Origin: Halomarinibacterium sedimenti
GTDB taxonomy: Bacteria; Bacteroidota; Bacteroidia; Flavobacteriales; Flavobacteriaceae
Assembly: GCF_019312585.1 (NCBI RefSeq)
Contig: NZ_JAHWDP010000001.1
Coordinates: forward strand, 62,001 to 126,000
Direction of reading: 5' to 3'
DNA: 64,000 bases
Part shown: positions 25,462 through 34,453 of the stretch, piece by piece
How the letters are laid out: the number at the start of each line of letters is the position of its first letter
How positions within the stretch are numbered: position 1 is the stretch's first letter
Program-made: the position numbers and the translations under genes
The notes under the pieces: model-generated
What the model saw: only the letters and a program-made list of their open reading frames with translations
Databases searched by the model: none
Told to the model about the DNA's origin: nothing

Positions 25462-26538
25462 TTATTGTCTACTAATTTTTGGGTCTAACCAACCATATAT
25501 TATATCTACAAAAATATTGATTAAAATAAACAAAGTCGCAATGACTAAAACAGCCCCCATAATAATGGGTAAATCTAAAGTGTTTAAGGCATCTACAATT
25601 TCTTTTCCAAGGCCATTCCACCCAAATATATACTCTACAAACACAGCCCCAGCCAACATGGAGGCAAACCATCCCGAAATTGCCGTCACTACCGGATTTA
25701 ATGAATTCTTTAATGCGTGCTTCCGAATAGTTTTGGCAAAAGAAAGTCCTTTCGCTTTTGCCGTGCGAATGTAATCCTGACTCAACACTTCCAATAACGA
25801 ATTTCGCATCAACTGTGTCACCACACCCAAAGGGCGGATCCCCAAAACAATGGCGGGAAGTATTAAATTCTTTAATTGCATATACGTTCCATCCCCAAAA
25901 TCATCGACTTCATATAAACTACCAGTCATATTTAAATTGGTGTATTCGTGCAACACAAAACCAAACAACCACGCAAAAATAATAGCACTAAAAAAGGAAG
26001 GAACACTCATTCCCAATGTGCTAATCAACTGAATGAATTTATCTAAAAATTTATCTTTAAACAACACCGAAATAATACCGAGAAAAACACCCAATATCAT
26101 GGCGATAGTGATAGCAGAAACAGCTAAAATAGCCGTATTGGGCAGTGTTTCGGCTATAACATTACTAACAGGCTTCCCATTTTTTTGAAAGGATTCTCGT
26201 AAATAGGGTAGCTTTAAAACTGTCGTAGTTCCTTCGGTTGAAAAAAGCTTGGTTGCTGTATATTTTCCTTCAGAAAGAAAGGAGTAATCGCCTTCGGTTT
26301 TACTGTGAAATGAAAGGGGAGAAAGGTCATTTAAATACAACAAATATTGTTCACCTAAAGATTTATCGAATCCGTATTTCTTCTTTACAATAGCAACCTG
26401 TTCTGCCGTTTCGTTTTGTCCAAGCATCATCCGTGCTGGATCTCCAGGAAGAATATTAAATAATAAAAAAATGACCGTCACTACTCCAAATAATGTGAGT
26501 ACTGCATACCCTATTTTTTGAAGGACGTATCGTAGCAA
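25462..26538 (-). CDS. ABC transporter permease, DppB/OppB-like
   Basis: A 358-residue inner-membrane subunit of a peptide/nickel-type importer. It opens with MLRYVLQKIGYAVLTLFGVV, has about six membrane helices, and carries the permease EAA region (YIRTAKAKGLSFAKTIRKHA) with the final DIIYGWLDPKI. Between helices 1 and 2, residues about 65-130 hold a loop with short repeats of charged residues, a feature of Bacteroidota members. No ATPase, second permease or binding protein is nearby, so its partners must be encoded elsewhere. Confidence 0.85.
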   Translation of the reverse strand: MLRYVLQKIGYAVLTLFGVVTVIFLLFNILPGDPARMMLGQNETAEQVAIVKKKYGFDKSLGEQYLLYLNDLSPLSFHSKTEGDYSFLSEGKYTATKLFSTEGTTTVLKLPYLRESFQKNGKPVSNVIAETLPNTAILAVSAITIAMILGVFLGIISVLFKDKFLDKFIQLISTLGMSVPSFFSAIIFAWLFGFVLHEYTNLNMTGSLYEVDDFGDGTYMQLKNLILPAIVLGIRPLGVVTQLMRNSLLEVLSQDYIRTAKAKGLSFAKTIRKHALKNSLNPVVTAISGWFASMLAGAVFVEYIFGWNGLGKEIVDALNTLDLPIIMGAVLVIATLFILINIFVDIIYGWLDPKISRQ

Positions 26539-26539
26539 T

Positions 26540-27643
26540 TTAGTTTAGTTTAAAATCTTCGGCATCGTTCCAATGCAATTTTTGAAGGATAGTTCCCTTA
26601 CTTAATTCTAAGATTCCAGGATTGCTACGTACAATGGTTTTTAAAGTCGTCATGTCACAGAAATAGAATTGAAAATTTAGTTTTTGTTTCCTTGCCAATT
26701 CTTCTGTTTCAGCAGTACTCGACGCCGAAAGTCCAATGACTTTATAACCTTTCTTTAAAGCTTCATCTGTCACTTTTTTGATGTTGGCAAAGCCCTCTAT
26801 TTCAGTATTGTCAAGATTATATGCAATTACAACAACCAGTTTCTCTTCAGTAAGAAAATCTTCGGTAAAATCTTGATCGTCTCTTTCAATGGTAAAATCG
26901 TGAATAGGTGGTTCGTAAGGTTCGCGAATAAAATCGGTTTCGACACCAATTCTTGTCCCTCCTTCAGGTTGAGGATCTAAACCGGAAGTGTTGGTAATGG
27001 TTTTTTCTTTTCCATTAATTTCATACTTCCATTGGTATTCAATAATGGGTGGTAAAGCATCATCTGGAACTGTCATTCCTTCTTGGATATTTTTTCCAAT
27101 TTTATAGGCTCTAAAATCCACAATAGGAAGATGCATGAGCACATGATAGCCTAACCACAAACACAATACAAAGGAAATCATCACTGCGATACTTCTAAAA
27201 TTTGCCGTAAAGAAAGGCGTTAAGTGTTTTCTCCAAAAGAATACAATGAGAATTAAAATCAACAGCACTATGTCTTTCCAGAAGGACTCCCAAGGCGTTA
27301 ATTTTAAAGCATCCCCAAAACATCCACAATCAGTTACTTTATTAAAATACGCCGAATAAAATGTGAGAAAGGTGAAGAAAACAATCATGGCGATAAGGCT
27401 CCAGAGTGTGAACCTTTTTGCATATCCCAAAATGAGCATCACACCCAACATGACTTCATATACCACCACAAAAAGGGCTATCATTAAAGAATAGGGTACT
27501 AAAAACTCGAGGTTTAATACATCGGGTGCAAAATAATCTTGAAGTTTGAACGAAAATCCAACGGGATCATTCAGTTTTATAAGTCCACTGATGATAAAAA
27601 ATATTCCTATAAATATTCGTAAAAAGCCAACTAAGTATTTCAT
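26540..27643 (-). CDS. DoxX-like membrane protein (BT_3928 family)
   Basis: A 367-residue protein. The N-terminal half is a DoxX/MauE-type four-helix membrane domain (IGIFFIISGLIKLNDPVGFS; LMIALFVVVYEVMLGVMLIL; a conserved cysteine pair TDCGCFG). A fifth helix near residue 155 leads to a periplasmic part of about 190 residues that ends in a redoxin-like region with the peptide GYKVIGLSASS. Redox partnering or quinone chemistry is possible for this family but unproven. It is 8 nt downstream of the DUF1599 gene and 1 nt upstream of the permease gene. Confidence 0.82.
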   Translation of the reverse strand: MKYLVGFLRIFIGIFFIISGLIKLNDPVGFSFKLQDYFAPDVLNLEFLVPYSLMIALFVVVYEVMLGVMLILGYAKRFTLWSLIAMIVFFTFLTFYSAYFNKVTDCGCFGDALKLTPWESFWKDIVLLILILIVFFWRKHLTPFFTANFRSIAVMISFVLCLWLGYHVLMHLPIVDFRAYKIGKNIQEGMTVPDDALPPIIEYQWKYEINGKEKTITNTSGLDPQPEGGTRIGVETDFIREPYEPPIHDFTIERDDQDFTEDFLTEEKLVVVIAYNLDNTEIEGFANIKKVTDEALKKGYKVIGLSASSTAETEELARKQKLNFQFYFCDMTTLKTIVRSNPGILELSKGTILQKLHWNDAEDFKLN

Positions 27644-27651
27644 ATCTTATA

Positions 27652-28188
27652 TTATTCATTTAAGTGAATCATAGCAAAAATGCTATAATTTATCATATCC
27701 TGATAATTAGCATCAATGCCTTCACTCACTAAGGTTTTTCCTTGATTATCTTCAATTTGTTTAACACGTAATAACTTCTGAAGGATTAAATCTGTTAAAG
27801 AACTTACTCGAATATCGCGCCAAGCTTCGCCATAATCATGATTCTTATCCAGCATGAGTTGTTTGGTGATTGCCACTTTTTCATCATATAACTTTGTAGC
27901 TTCCTCCAGAGAAAGATCGGGTTGTTCTACCACTCCTTTTTCCAACTGAATTAACGCCATGACCGAATAATTAATAATCCCAATAAATTCACTTGTCTCT
28001 CCTTCATCCACTTTTCGTTCTGCATTTTGTTGAAGGCTTCGAATTCGTTGTGCTTTTATAAAAATTTGATCGGTTAATGAAGGCAATCGTAAAATACGCC
28101 AAGCGCTTCCGTAATCCTTCATTTTATTGATAAACAGTGTTCTGCACGTTTCTATGACGGCATCGTATTGTTTTACAGTATCTGGCAT
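27652..28188 (-). CDS. DUF1599 protein with two internal repeats
   Basis: A 178-residue soluble protein, first gene of the operon that ends with clpS. It is an internal duplication: KDYGSAWRILRLPSLTD near residue 23 and HDYGEAWRDIRVSSLTD near residue 116 are the same motif, each followed by an Arg-rich helix (KAQRIRSLQ, KLLRVKQIED). The family has been annotated as nucleotide-modification related because of similarity to thymidylate-synthase-complementing helical folds, but no activity is established. Confidence 0.88.
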   Translation of the reverse strand: MPDTVKQYDAVIETCRTLFINKMKDYGSAWRILRLPSLTDQIFIKAQRIRSLQQNAERKVDEGETSEFIGIINYSVMALIQLEKGVVEQPDLSLEEATKLYDEKVAITKQLMLDKNHDYGEAWRDIRVSSLTDLILQKLLRVKQIEDNQGKTLVSEGIDANYQDMINYSIFAMIHLNE

Positions 28189-28244
28189 TCGTTCTTTAAG
28201 ATTTTGCGTAAATTTCGCTTAAATAAATCAAATTAAAAAATAGG

Positions 28245-29069
28245 ATGACCCTCAATTGCAAAGGAACCCTTATTAACCTCGCTACACCCAAGGTGATGGG
28301 GATTTTAAATATCACGCCAGATTCTTTTTACGACGGAGGAAATTTAACGAATGAGCGTCTTATTTTGGCACAAGCCGAAAAAATGTTGGAGGAGGGTGCA
28401 ACCTTTCTCGATATTGGGGGTTATAGCTCACGGCCAGGTGCCGAAGATATTTCAGAAACGGAAGAATTAAATAGAGTCATTCCAGCGATAGAAGTCATTT
28501 TAAAACAGTTTCCAAAGGCCCTTATTTCCATTGATACGTTCCGAAGTGAAGTTGCCAAAAAAAGTGTAGAAGCAGGTGCCGTGATGGTGAATGATATTTC
28601 GGCTGGAAAATTAGATTCAAACATGATGAAAACAGTGGCCCAACTAAAAATTCCCTACGTGATGATGCATATGAAAGGGAATCCAAAAACAATGGTTTCA
28701 CTTTCAGAATATAAAAATGTCACCAAAGAAATATTGTTTTATTTTTCTGAAAAACTAGCGGAAGCCCGTACTTTGGGAATGAATGATGTAATTGTAGATC
28801 CGGGTTTTGGCTTCGCCAAAACCCGACACCATAATTTTGAATTGCTGAATCATCTCGAACTTTTCAAATCGCTTGAAGTTCCTTTATTAGTTGGGATTTC
28901 ACGTAAATCGATGATTTATAAAACACTTCAAACCACTCCTGAAGAAGCTCTGAACGGCACCACGGCCTTACACAGTATTGCGTTACTAAAAGGGGCTTCC
29001 ATTTTACGAGTGCACGATGTAAAAGAAGCGATAGAGTGTGTTACATTGCTTGAAAATTTTAAAAATTAA
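28245..29069 (+). CDS. folP: Dihydropteroate synthase
   Basis: A 274-residue TIM-barrel enzyme that condenses pABA with hydroxymethyl-dihydropterin diphosphate, the target of sulfonamides. Signatures: VMGILNITPDSFYDGG, DIGGYSSRPGAEDIS, VMVNDISAGK, MMHMKGNPKTM, DPGFGFAKTRHHNFELL and the C-terminal VHDVKEAIE. Length is standard. It is 25 nt upstream of cdaA on the same strand, the pairing typical of Bacteroidota and probably one transcript. Confidence 0.96.
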   Translation: MTLNCKGTLINLATPKVMGILNITPDSFYDGGNLTNERLILAQAEKMLEEGATFLDIGGYSSRPGAEDISETEELNRVIPAIEVILKQFPKALISIDTFRSEVAKKSVEAGAVMVNDISAGKLDSNMMKTVAQLKIPYVMMHMKGNPKTMVSLSEYKNVTKEILFYFSEKLAEARTLGMNDVIVDPGFGFAKTRHHNFELLNHLELFKSLEVPLLVGISRKSMIYKTLQTTPEEALNGTTALHSIALLKGASILRVHDVKEAIECVTLLENFKN

Positions 29070-29094
29070 GTACATTTACAAAAACCCTTAGCCA

Positions 29095-29868
29095 TTGGAT
29101 TTACTAGACATCCGTATTATTGATATTATCGATGTGGTACTCGTCGCTTTCCTCATGTATTACCTCTATAAATTGGTAAAAGGAACGGTGGCAATTAATA
29201 TTTTTATAGGAATTGTCATTCTTTTTGCAGTTTGGAAACTTACCGAATTCCTCGACATGTTATTAATGAGTCGTATCCTTGGCGGATTTCTAGGTGCAGG
29301 GATGATTGCCCTTGTGGTGGTGTTTCAACAGGAAATTAGAAAATTTTTGTTAATGGTAGGAACGACAAATTTCTCTGCCAGAAAACGTGTATTTAAAAAG
29401 CTTAATTTGTTTAACGACAATGAAACCACAACCAATATACCAGTCATCCTTTCAGCTTGTGCTAAAATGAGTAAAAGCAATACTGGGGCGATTATTGTAC
29501 TAAAACGGAATAATAGTCTCGAGTTTGTAAAAAATACAGGAGACCCTATGAATGTAGAAATAAATCAGCCCATTTTAGAAAGTATATTCTATAAAAACAG
29601 TCCATTACACGATGGAGCACTTATTATTGAAGATAATGTCATTACCGCTACTCGGGTAATTTTACCTGTTTCTAACGATAAAAACATTCCGCAACGATTT
29701 GGATTACGTCATCGAGCAGCATTAGGTATTACCGAAAAAACCGATGCAGTTTGCATTGTCGTTTCCGAGGAAAACGGGCAAATTTCCTATTTAAAGGAAG
29801 GTGACTTTGTGCTTTTTGAAGACATCGACGAACTTCAAAAGTTAATTGAACGCGACTTAAAAGACTAG
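29095..29868 (+). CDS. cdaA: Diadenylate cyclase (c-di-AMP synthase)
   Basis: A 257-residue CdaA: three N-terminal membrane helices (about 11-75) followed by the DAC domain, with DGA at residues 173-175 and RHR at 205-207, both needed to join two ATP into c-di-AMP. The start is a TTG at 29095; the resulting MDLLDIRIIDIIDVV is the family N-terminus and no ATG is available nearby. It is between folP and a DUF3667 gene. c-di-AMP in this lineage is presumably tied to osmotic and cell-wall homeostasis (inference). Confidence 0.95.
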   Translation: MDLLDIRIIDIIDVVLVAFLMYYLYKLVKGTVAINIFIGIVILFAVWKLTEFLDMLLMSRILGGFLGAGMIALVVVFQQEIRKFLLMVGTTNFSARKRVFKKLNLFNDNETTTNIPVILSACAKMSKSNTGAIIVLKRNNSLEFVKNTGDPMNVEINQPILESIFYKNSPLHDGALIIEDNVITATRVILPVSNDKNIPQRFGLRHRAALGITEKTDAVCIVVSEENGQISYLKEGDFVLFEDIDELQKLIERDLKD

Positions 29869-29871
29869 TCT

Positions 29872-30696
29872 ATGGATTGTAAAAATTGTCAAAACTCACT
29901 TTCACAAAAAGATGATTATTGCAATGTTTGTGGAGCCAAAGTCATTAGAAATAGGCTTACTGTTAAAAATCTTTGGGCAGATTTTGCCGAGCAATTTTTA
30001 AACTACGACAATAAGTTTCTTAAAACCTATCTCGCTCTTTTTAAAAAACCTGAAGATGTTATTGGCAGTTACATCAACGGAACTCGAAAAAAGTATGTAA
30101 ACGTTATCAGCTACTTCGCCATCGCTGTAACACTTTCGGGAATTCAATTATTTATTCTTCGGAAATTCTATCCTGAAGTGATGGATTTGACGGTCTTGAT
30201 GCCAGGTAATGTACCTGAGGGTTATTCCAACTTCGATTGGATTTATGACTACTATTCCTTTATATCATTAATTAACCTTCCATTATATGCTTTTATAGCT
30301 TATTTGGTATTTAAAACATTAAAAAAGCTCAATTTTACAGAACATTTGGTAACCATGACCTATATCGTCGCACAATATTCCATAACAAGTGCCGTGGTCA
30401 TTACATTATTAGGGATTATTGGAGTGAATTTTTATATCGCCGGTAGCATTTTTAACCTTGGACTCATTATTTACACGGCAATTTGCTATAAACGCCTGTT
30501 GAAATTATCTACAGAAGGTATTATCCTGCGGACTTTACTATTTATTGGTATAATTATGGTTGCCCTACTCATTCAAGGAATCATTCAAGCTTATTTTATG
30601 TATAAGAGTGGTGCTTTTGAAAAAATAATCGAAGCAGAAAAAGCCAAAAGAGGTGTTTCTTATATCGCTTCTTCTTTCATAAACTGGACTTCATAA
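29872..30696 (+). CDS. DUF3667 membrane protein with N-terminal zinc ribbon
   Basis: A 274-residue protein. Four cysteines (C3, C6, C17, C20) form a zinc-ribbon knuckle: CKNC and CNVC. Then comes an amphipathic segment ending in the DUF3667 signature KPEDVIGSYINGTRKKYVNV, and about five membrane helices. Function unknown. It starts 3 nt after the cdaA stop, so it is in that operon. The last 37 nt overlap the 3' end of the convergent ABC exporter gene. Confidence 0.85.
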   Translation: MDCKNCQNSLSQKDDYCNVCGAKVIRNRLTVKNLWADFAEQFLNYDNKFLKTYLALFKKPEDVIGSYINGTRKKYVNVISYFAIAVTLSGIQLFILRKFYPEVMDLTVLMPGNVPEGYSNFDWIYDYYSFISLINLPLYAFIAYLVFKTLKKLNFTEHLVTMTYIVAQYSITSAVVITLLGIIGVNFYIAGSIFNLGLIIYTAICYKRLLKLSTEGIILRTLLFIGIIMVALLIQGIIQAYFMYKSGAFEKIIEAEKAKRGVSYIASSFINWTS

Positions 30697-32441
30697 AGGT
30701 TTTTATAAAACCCATTTTCTTTTTTGAGAAGTTCCTTGTGCGTGCCTTTCTCCACTATTTTTCCACTATCCATGACAATAATTTGACTCGCTTTTTTAAT
30801 AGTTGCCAAACGGTGGGCAATGACTATTGAAGTTCGCCCTTTGGTAATTTTATCAGTAGCGGTTTGGATCATTTCTTCAGAATAGCTATCGACTGATGAT
30901 GTTGCTTCATCCAATACCAAAATACTAGGGTTACTTACGTACGCACGAAGAAAAGCAATCAATTGTCGTTGCCCTGAAGAAAGCATGGTGCCACGTTCTT
31001 TTACATTGTAATGATAGCCATCGGGTAAGGAACTAATAAATTCGTGGACTCCAATTTCCTTGGCGGCGGCAATCACCGTTTCTTCCGTAATGGTTTCATC
31101 ACCAAGGGTAATGTTATTCAAAATAGTATCGGCAAATAAAAACACATCCTGAAGGACCACCGCTATATGACTTCTTAGTGAAGGCAATGTATAGTCTTTT
31201 ATGGATATACCGTCAATGCAAATTTCGCCTCCATTTATTTCATAAAAACGAGAGAGTAAATTAATAATGGTCGATTTTCCAGCGCCCGTAGCCCCTACCA
31301 AAGCAATGGTTTGTCCCGATTGCACCGAAAAAGATATTCCTTTAATGACTTCTTCATCTTCGTTATACCCAAAATGCACCTCTTTAAATTCAATATCTCC
31401 TCGCGTTTCTTTTAATTCAATGTCACCTTCATCGGCTATATGCGATTTAGTGTCCAAAATTCCAAAAACGCGATTGGCTGCCACCATTCCCATTTGAAGT
31501 GTATTAAACTTATCGGCAATCATGCGCAAAGGTCTAAACAACATTTGTGACAATTGGATAAACGCCGTTATAACTCCTAAGGTAATATCGCCACTTAAAG
31601 CTACTTCGTCTGCAATCGCATTTAATCCACCATACCAAACTATTAATCCTAAAGCAATGGAGCCCGAAATTTCGGCAATAGGAAAGAAAATGGAGTTATA
31701 CCAAACAGTTTTTATCCATGCTTTTTTGTGTTCTTCGTTAATTTCAACAAAGCGTTTGTATTCGGTTTCCTCACGAGCAAAAATCTGAACGATTTTCATC
31801 CCAGTAATACGCTCCTGTACAAAGGTGTTTAAATTTGCTACCTGATTTCGCACCTCTTCAAAAGCACCTTTCATGGCACGCTGAAACACCCTCGTAGCAT
31901 AAATCAGGATAGGCATAATAGAGATGGAAATTAATGTAAGTTCCCAGCTTTTATAGAACATTACCCCTAAGATCACCACCATTTTTAGCACATCACTTGC
32001 AATGGTAAACAGTCCCTCGCTAAAGATACTCGCAATAGTTTCAATATCGTTAACGGCACGTGTGGTAAGGCGCCCCACAGCGCTTTTATCGAAGTACTTC
32101 ATCCGAAAACTCATCATGAGTTTAAAGAGTTTTACCCTAATATCGCGAATTACTGTTTGCCCCAGCCAGTTAGCATAATAGATAAATGAGAACTGAAAAA
32201 GCACTTCACCCAACAGTACCACAATCATTAAAATGACATAATACACTAAGCCATTCCAGTCCTTAGGAAGAATACTCTCATCAATGGCTTTTTCTAGTAA
32301 AATCGGACTTAACACTCCTAAAACAGAAAGTGCAATAGCAGCAAAAGCAACAAAGGAAAACGTCCATTTATAGGGTTTTGTGTACCCCAATAAACGCTTG
32401 AATAGTTTAAAATCGAATGCTTTTCCTGTGGTTTCCGACAT
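30660..32441 (-). CDS. MsbA-like ABC exporter (fused permease and ATPase)
   Basis: A 593-residue half-transporter: six membrane helices (about 20-320) and a C-terminal ATPase with Walker A GATGAGKST, Q-loop VLQDVFLF, signature LSSGQRQ, Walker B ILVLDEATSSVD and the H-loop IVIAHRL. It works as a dimer and probably flips lipids or exports hydrophobic compounds; the substrate cannot be read. It is followed by nothing on its strand and preceded 11 nt upstream by truA. Its end overlaps the DUF3667 gene by 37 nt. Confidence 0.92.
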   Translation of the reverse strand: MSETTGKAFDFKLFKRLLGYTKPYKWTFSFVAFAAIALSVLGVLSPILLEKAIDESILPKDWNGLVYYVILMIVVLLGEVLFQFSFIYYANWLGQTVIRDIRVKLFKLMMSFRMKYFDKSAVGRLTTRAVNDIETIASIFSEGLFTIASDVLKMVVILGVMFYKSWELTLISISIMPILIYATRVFQRAMKGAFEEVRNQVANLNTFVQERITGMKIVQIFAREETEYKRFVEINEEHKKAWIKTVWYNSIFFPIAEISGSIALGLIVWYGGLNAIADEVALSGDITLGVITAFIQLSQMLFRPLRMIADKFNTLQMGMVAANRVFGILDTKSHIADEGDIELKETRGDIEFKEVHFGYNEDEEVIKGISFSVQSGQTIALVGATGAGKSTIINLLSRFYEINGGEICIDGISIKDYTLPSLRSHIAVVLQDVFLFADTILNNITLGDETITEETVIAAAKEIGVHEFISSLPDGYHYNVKERGTMLSSGQRQLIAFLRAYVSNPSILVLDEATSSVDSYSEEMIQTATDKITKGRTSIVIAHRLATIKKASQIIVMDSGKIVEKGTHKELLKKENGFYKNLYEVQFMKEEAI

Positions 32442-32452
32442 GAATTGTCTCC

Positions 32453-33196
32453 TTACATTTTTATGGTTTTGGGATATACAACTTTCGTTAAATAAAGCCC
32501 GTGAGCGGGCGCCGAAGCCCCTGCGTTACTTCTGTTTTTACTTTCAATTATCTTGTGAAAATCTTCCAACGTTAATTTTCCATAGCCTATTTCTAGCAGT
32601 GTACCTACAATAGCACGCACCATATTTCGTAAAAAACGGTTAGCAGAAATAGTGAAAATCAGCAGATTTTCTTTTCGTTCCCAATGTGCTTTTGTGATAG
32701 TACAATAATACGTTTTTACATCAGTTTTGGAACGCGAAAAACATTGAAAATCTTGATACTTCAATAGAGATTGTGCCGCTTCATTCATTTTAGAAACATC
32801 AGGCTCATTATTTACTAAATAAGCCAATCCTTCAACAAAAGGGTCTTTTTTTAACGTGATATGGTATTCGTATTCCCGTGCCTCGGCATCAAATCTTGCA
32901 TGAGCATCATCCTTCACCCGAAAAATATCCTGCACCGAAATATCTTTTGGTAAAAAAGAATTTAATCGGTGTAACAAGTTTTGAACATCCTCCATTTCTT
33001 CAGCATCAAAATGTGCTAACAATTGTTTTGCGTGGACACCAGCATCTGTCCTACCTGCACCTGTCACTGCTATTTCAGTTCCCAATAAAGTAGAAAGTGC
33101 TTTTTCTAAAACTTCTTGAACTGCCAATGCATTGGGCTGATTTTGCCAACCGCAATAAGCTGTTCCGTTGTAGGCTATGTCAATAAAATATCGCAA
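32453..33196 (-). CDS. truA: tRNA pseudouridine(38-40) synthase
   Basis: A 247-residue TruA that isomerises U38-U40 in the anticodon arm. Catalytic Asp is D51 in GAGRTDAGVHAKQ; other blocks are YNGTAYCGWQNQPNALAVQE and the C-terminal FLRNMVRAIVGTLLEIGYGK. Length is standard. It is the first gene of a two-gene unit with the ABC exporter. Confidence 0.96.
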   Translation of the reverse strand: MRYFIDIAYNGTAYCGWQNQPNALAVQEVLEKALSTLLGTEIAVTGAGRTDAGVHAKQLLAHFDAEEMEDVQNLLHRLNSFLPKDISVQDIFRVKDDAHARFDAEAREYEYHITLKKDPFVEGLAYLVNNEPDVSKMNEAAQSLLKYQDFQCFSRSKTDVKTYYCTITKAHWERKENLLIFTISANRFLRNMVRAIVGTLLEIGYGKLTLEDFHKIIESKNRSNAGASAPAHGLYLTKVVYPKTIKM

Positions 33197-33294
33197 GTTT
33201 TGATTTTTGAACTCACAAAATTACGATTTACCAATAAGGAATTACGATTTCTGAAAACAAAATCTCAACTTTGTACTTCTGAAAATTAAATGCT

Positions 33295-33786
33295 TTGACC
33301 AAAATTCTCCTTTTAAGCGATACCCATAGTTATATAGATGAAAACATCTTAAAGTATGTAAAACAAGCCGATGAAGTTTGGCATGCAGGTGATATTGGAG
33401 ATTTAAAAGTAACAGATGCCATTCAAAAATTGAAGCCCATTAAGGCGGTCTATGGAAATATTGACGATGCGAAAGCGCGACAAGAATTTCCGTTAGACAG
33501 TCGTTTTTTTTGTGAAGAAGTAGAGGTTTGGATAACCCACATTGGTGGCTATCCAGGACGATATGATCGAAGAATAAAAGAAAAAATCTCGAAAAACCCA
33601 CCTAAGATTTTTATTTCGGGTCACTCTCATATCTTAAAAGTCATGCCAGATAAAAAATTAAATCTGCTTCACATGAATCCTGGTGCTGCTGGAAAACACG
33701 GATTTCAAAAAGTACGTACCATGCTACGGTTTGAAATTGATGGAAAGGATATTAAAAATTTGGAAGTGATTGAATTCAAAAGATAA
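33295..33786 (+). CDS. YfcE/MJ0936-type metallophosphoesterase
   Basis: A 163-residue calcineurin-fold phosphodiesterase of the small single-domain type. Metal-binding motifs in order are SDTHSYID, HAGDIGD, YGNIDD, THIGG and SGHSHILK. The natural substrate is unknown for most members. The frame begins with TTG at 33295; the nearby ATG at 33290 is out of frame and stops after two codons, and TTG gives the family start MTKILLLSDTHS. A terminator follows directly. Confidence 0.92.
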   Translation: MTKILLLSDTHSYIDENILKYVKQADEVWHAGDIGDLKVTDAIQKLKPIKAVYGNIDDAKARQEFPLDSRFFCEEVEVWITHIGGYPGRYDRRIKEKISKNPPKIFISGHSHILKVMPDKKLNLLHMNPGAAGKHGFQKVRTMLRFEIDGKDIKNLEVIEFKR

Positions 33787-33789
33787 AAA

Positions 33790-33818
33790 AACCCCCAAAA
33801 TGGCATGTTTTGAGGGTT
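33790..33818. terminator. Terminator between the phosphoesterase and DUF4293 genes
   Basis: AACCCCCAAAA and TTTTGAGGGTT pair with one mismatch around a 7-nt loop, 4 nt after the phosphoesterase stop, with A and T tracts at both ends. It may serve both convergent genes. Confidence 0.7.
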
Positions 33819-33846
33819 TTCGCACTAATAGATACTAAGAGGTAGT

Positions 33847-34257
33847 TTAACGTAATCGATCTACTGATTTTACGAGATCCTCGTCCCTTTTGATGGCCTT
33901 ATTAGCCAACACTAGAAAAACGATAGAAATGATGGGAAGTAGCACCCCAATACCCTTCTCTGAAACCAAAGTCTCTCCGGATACCTTTAGCGATCGATAT
34001 ACAAAAACGCCTAGTAATACAAAGTTTAATATGATAGATAAGCGATTCAACACAAATTGATGTTGTCGCTTTTTAAAGTTGAAAATTGAAATGAGTGTTA
34101 ACACAACGGGAGCTAAGATAAGTCCTAAAACCAAAGGTTCAGATTTATCAATCACCACATTTTTTGCAGCATCTTCCACTACAGGAAACCACATATACAA
34201 CGCTCCCATCACCAAAATGGAGAGAATCATATACACTGTTTGAATGCGCTGTAACAT
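33847..34257 (-). CDS. DUF4293 membrane protein
   Basis: A 136-residue protein with four membrane helices, starting MLQRIQTVYMILSILVMGAL and ending in the charged tail AIKRDEDLVKSVDRLR. This matches DUF4293, a family that is found next to rho in Bacteroidota; here rho lies divergently, 196 nt away. No function is known. Confidence 0.88.
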   Translation of the reverse strand: MLQRIQTVYMILSILVMGALYMWFPVVEDAAKNVVIDKSEPLVLGLILAPVVLTLISIFNFKKRQHQFVLNRLSIILNFVLLGVFVYRSLKVSGETLVSEKGIGVLLPIISIVFLVLANKAIKRDEDLVKSVDRLR

Positions 34258-34453
34258 TGTTTTCTGCTAATTTTGGTCAAAAATAAGCTTTCTTTCATAA
34301 AAAATAAATACAGATTTAAATTTATTGTTGTAATATTGCAGTAACAATTCGTAACCATCTCAACAAAGGTTACTTAGTCTCCGACACATTTTCAACTAAA
34401 TTACCCCTTTATTGAAAAAATACATATCTACTAAAATTTATCTATTATTTTAA

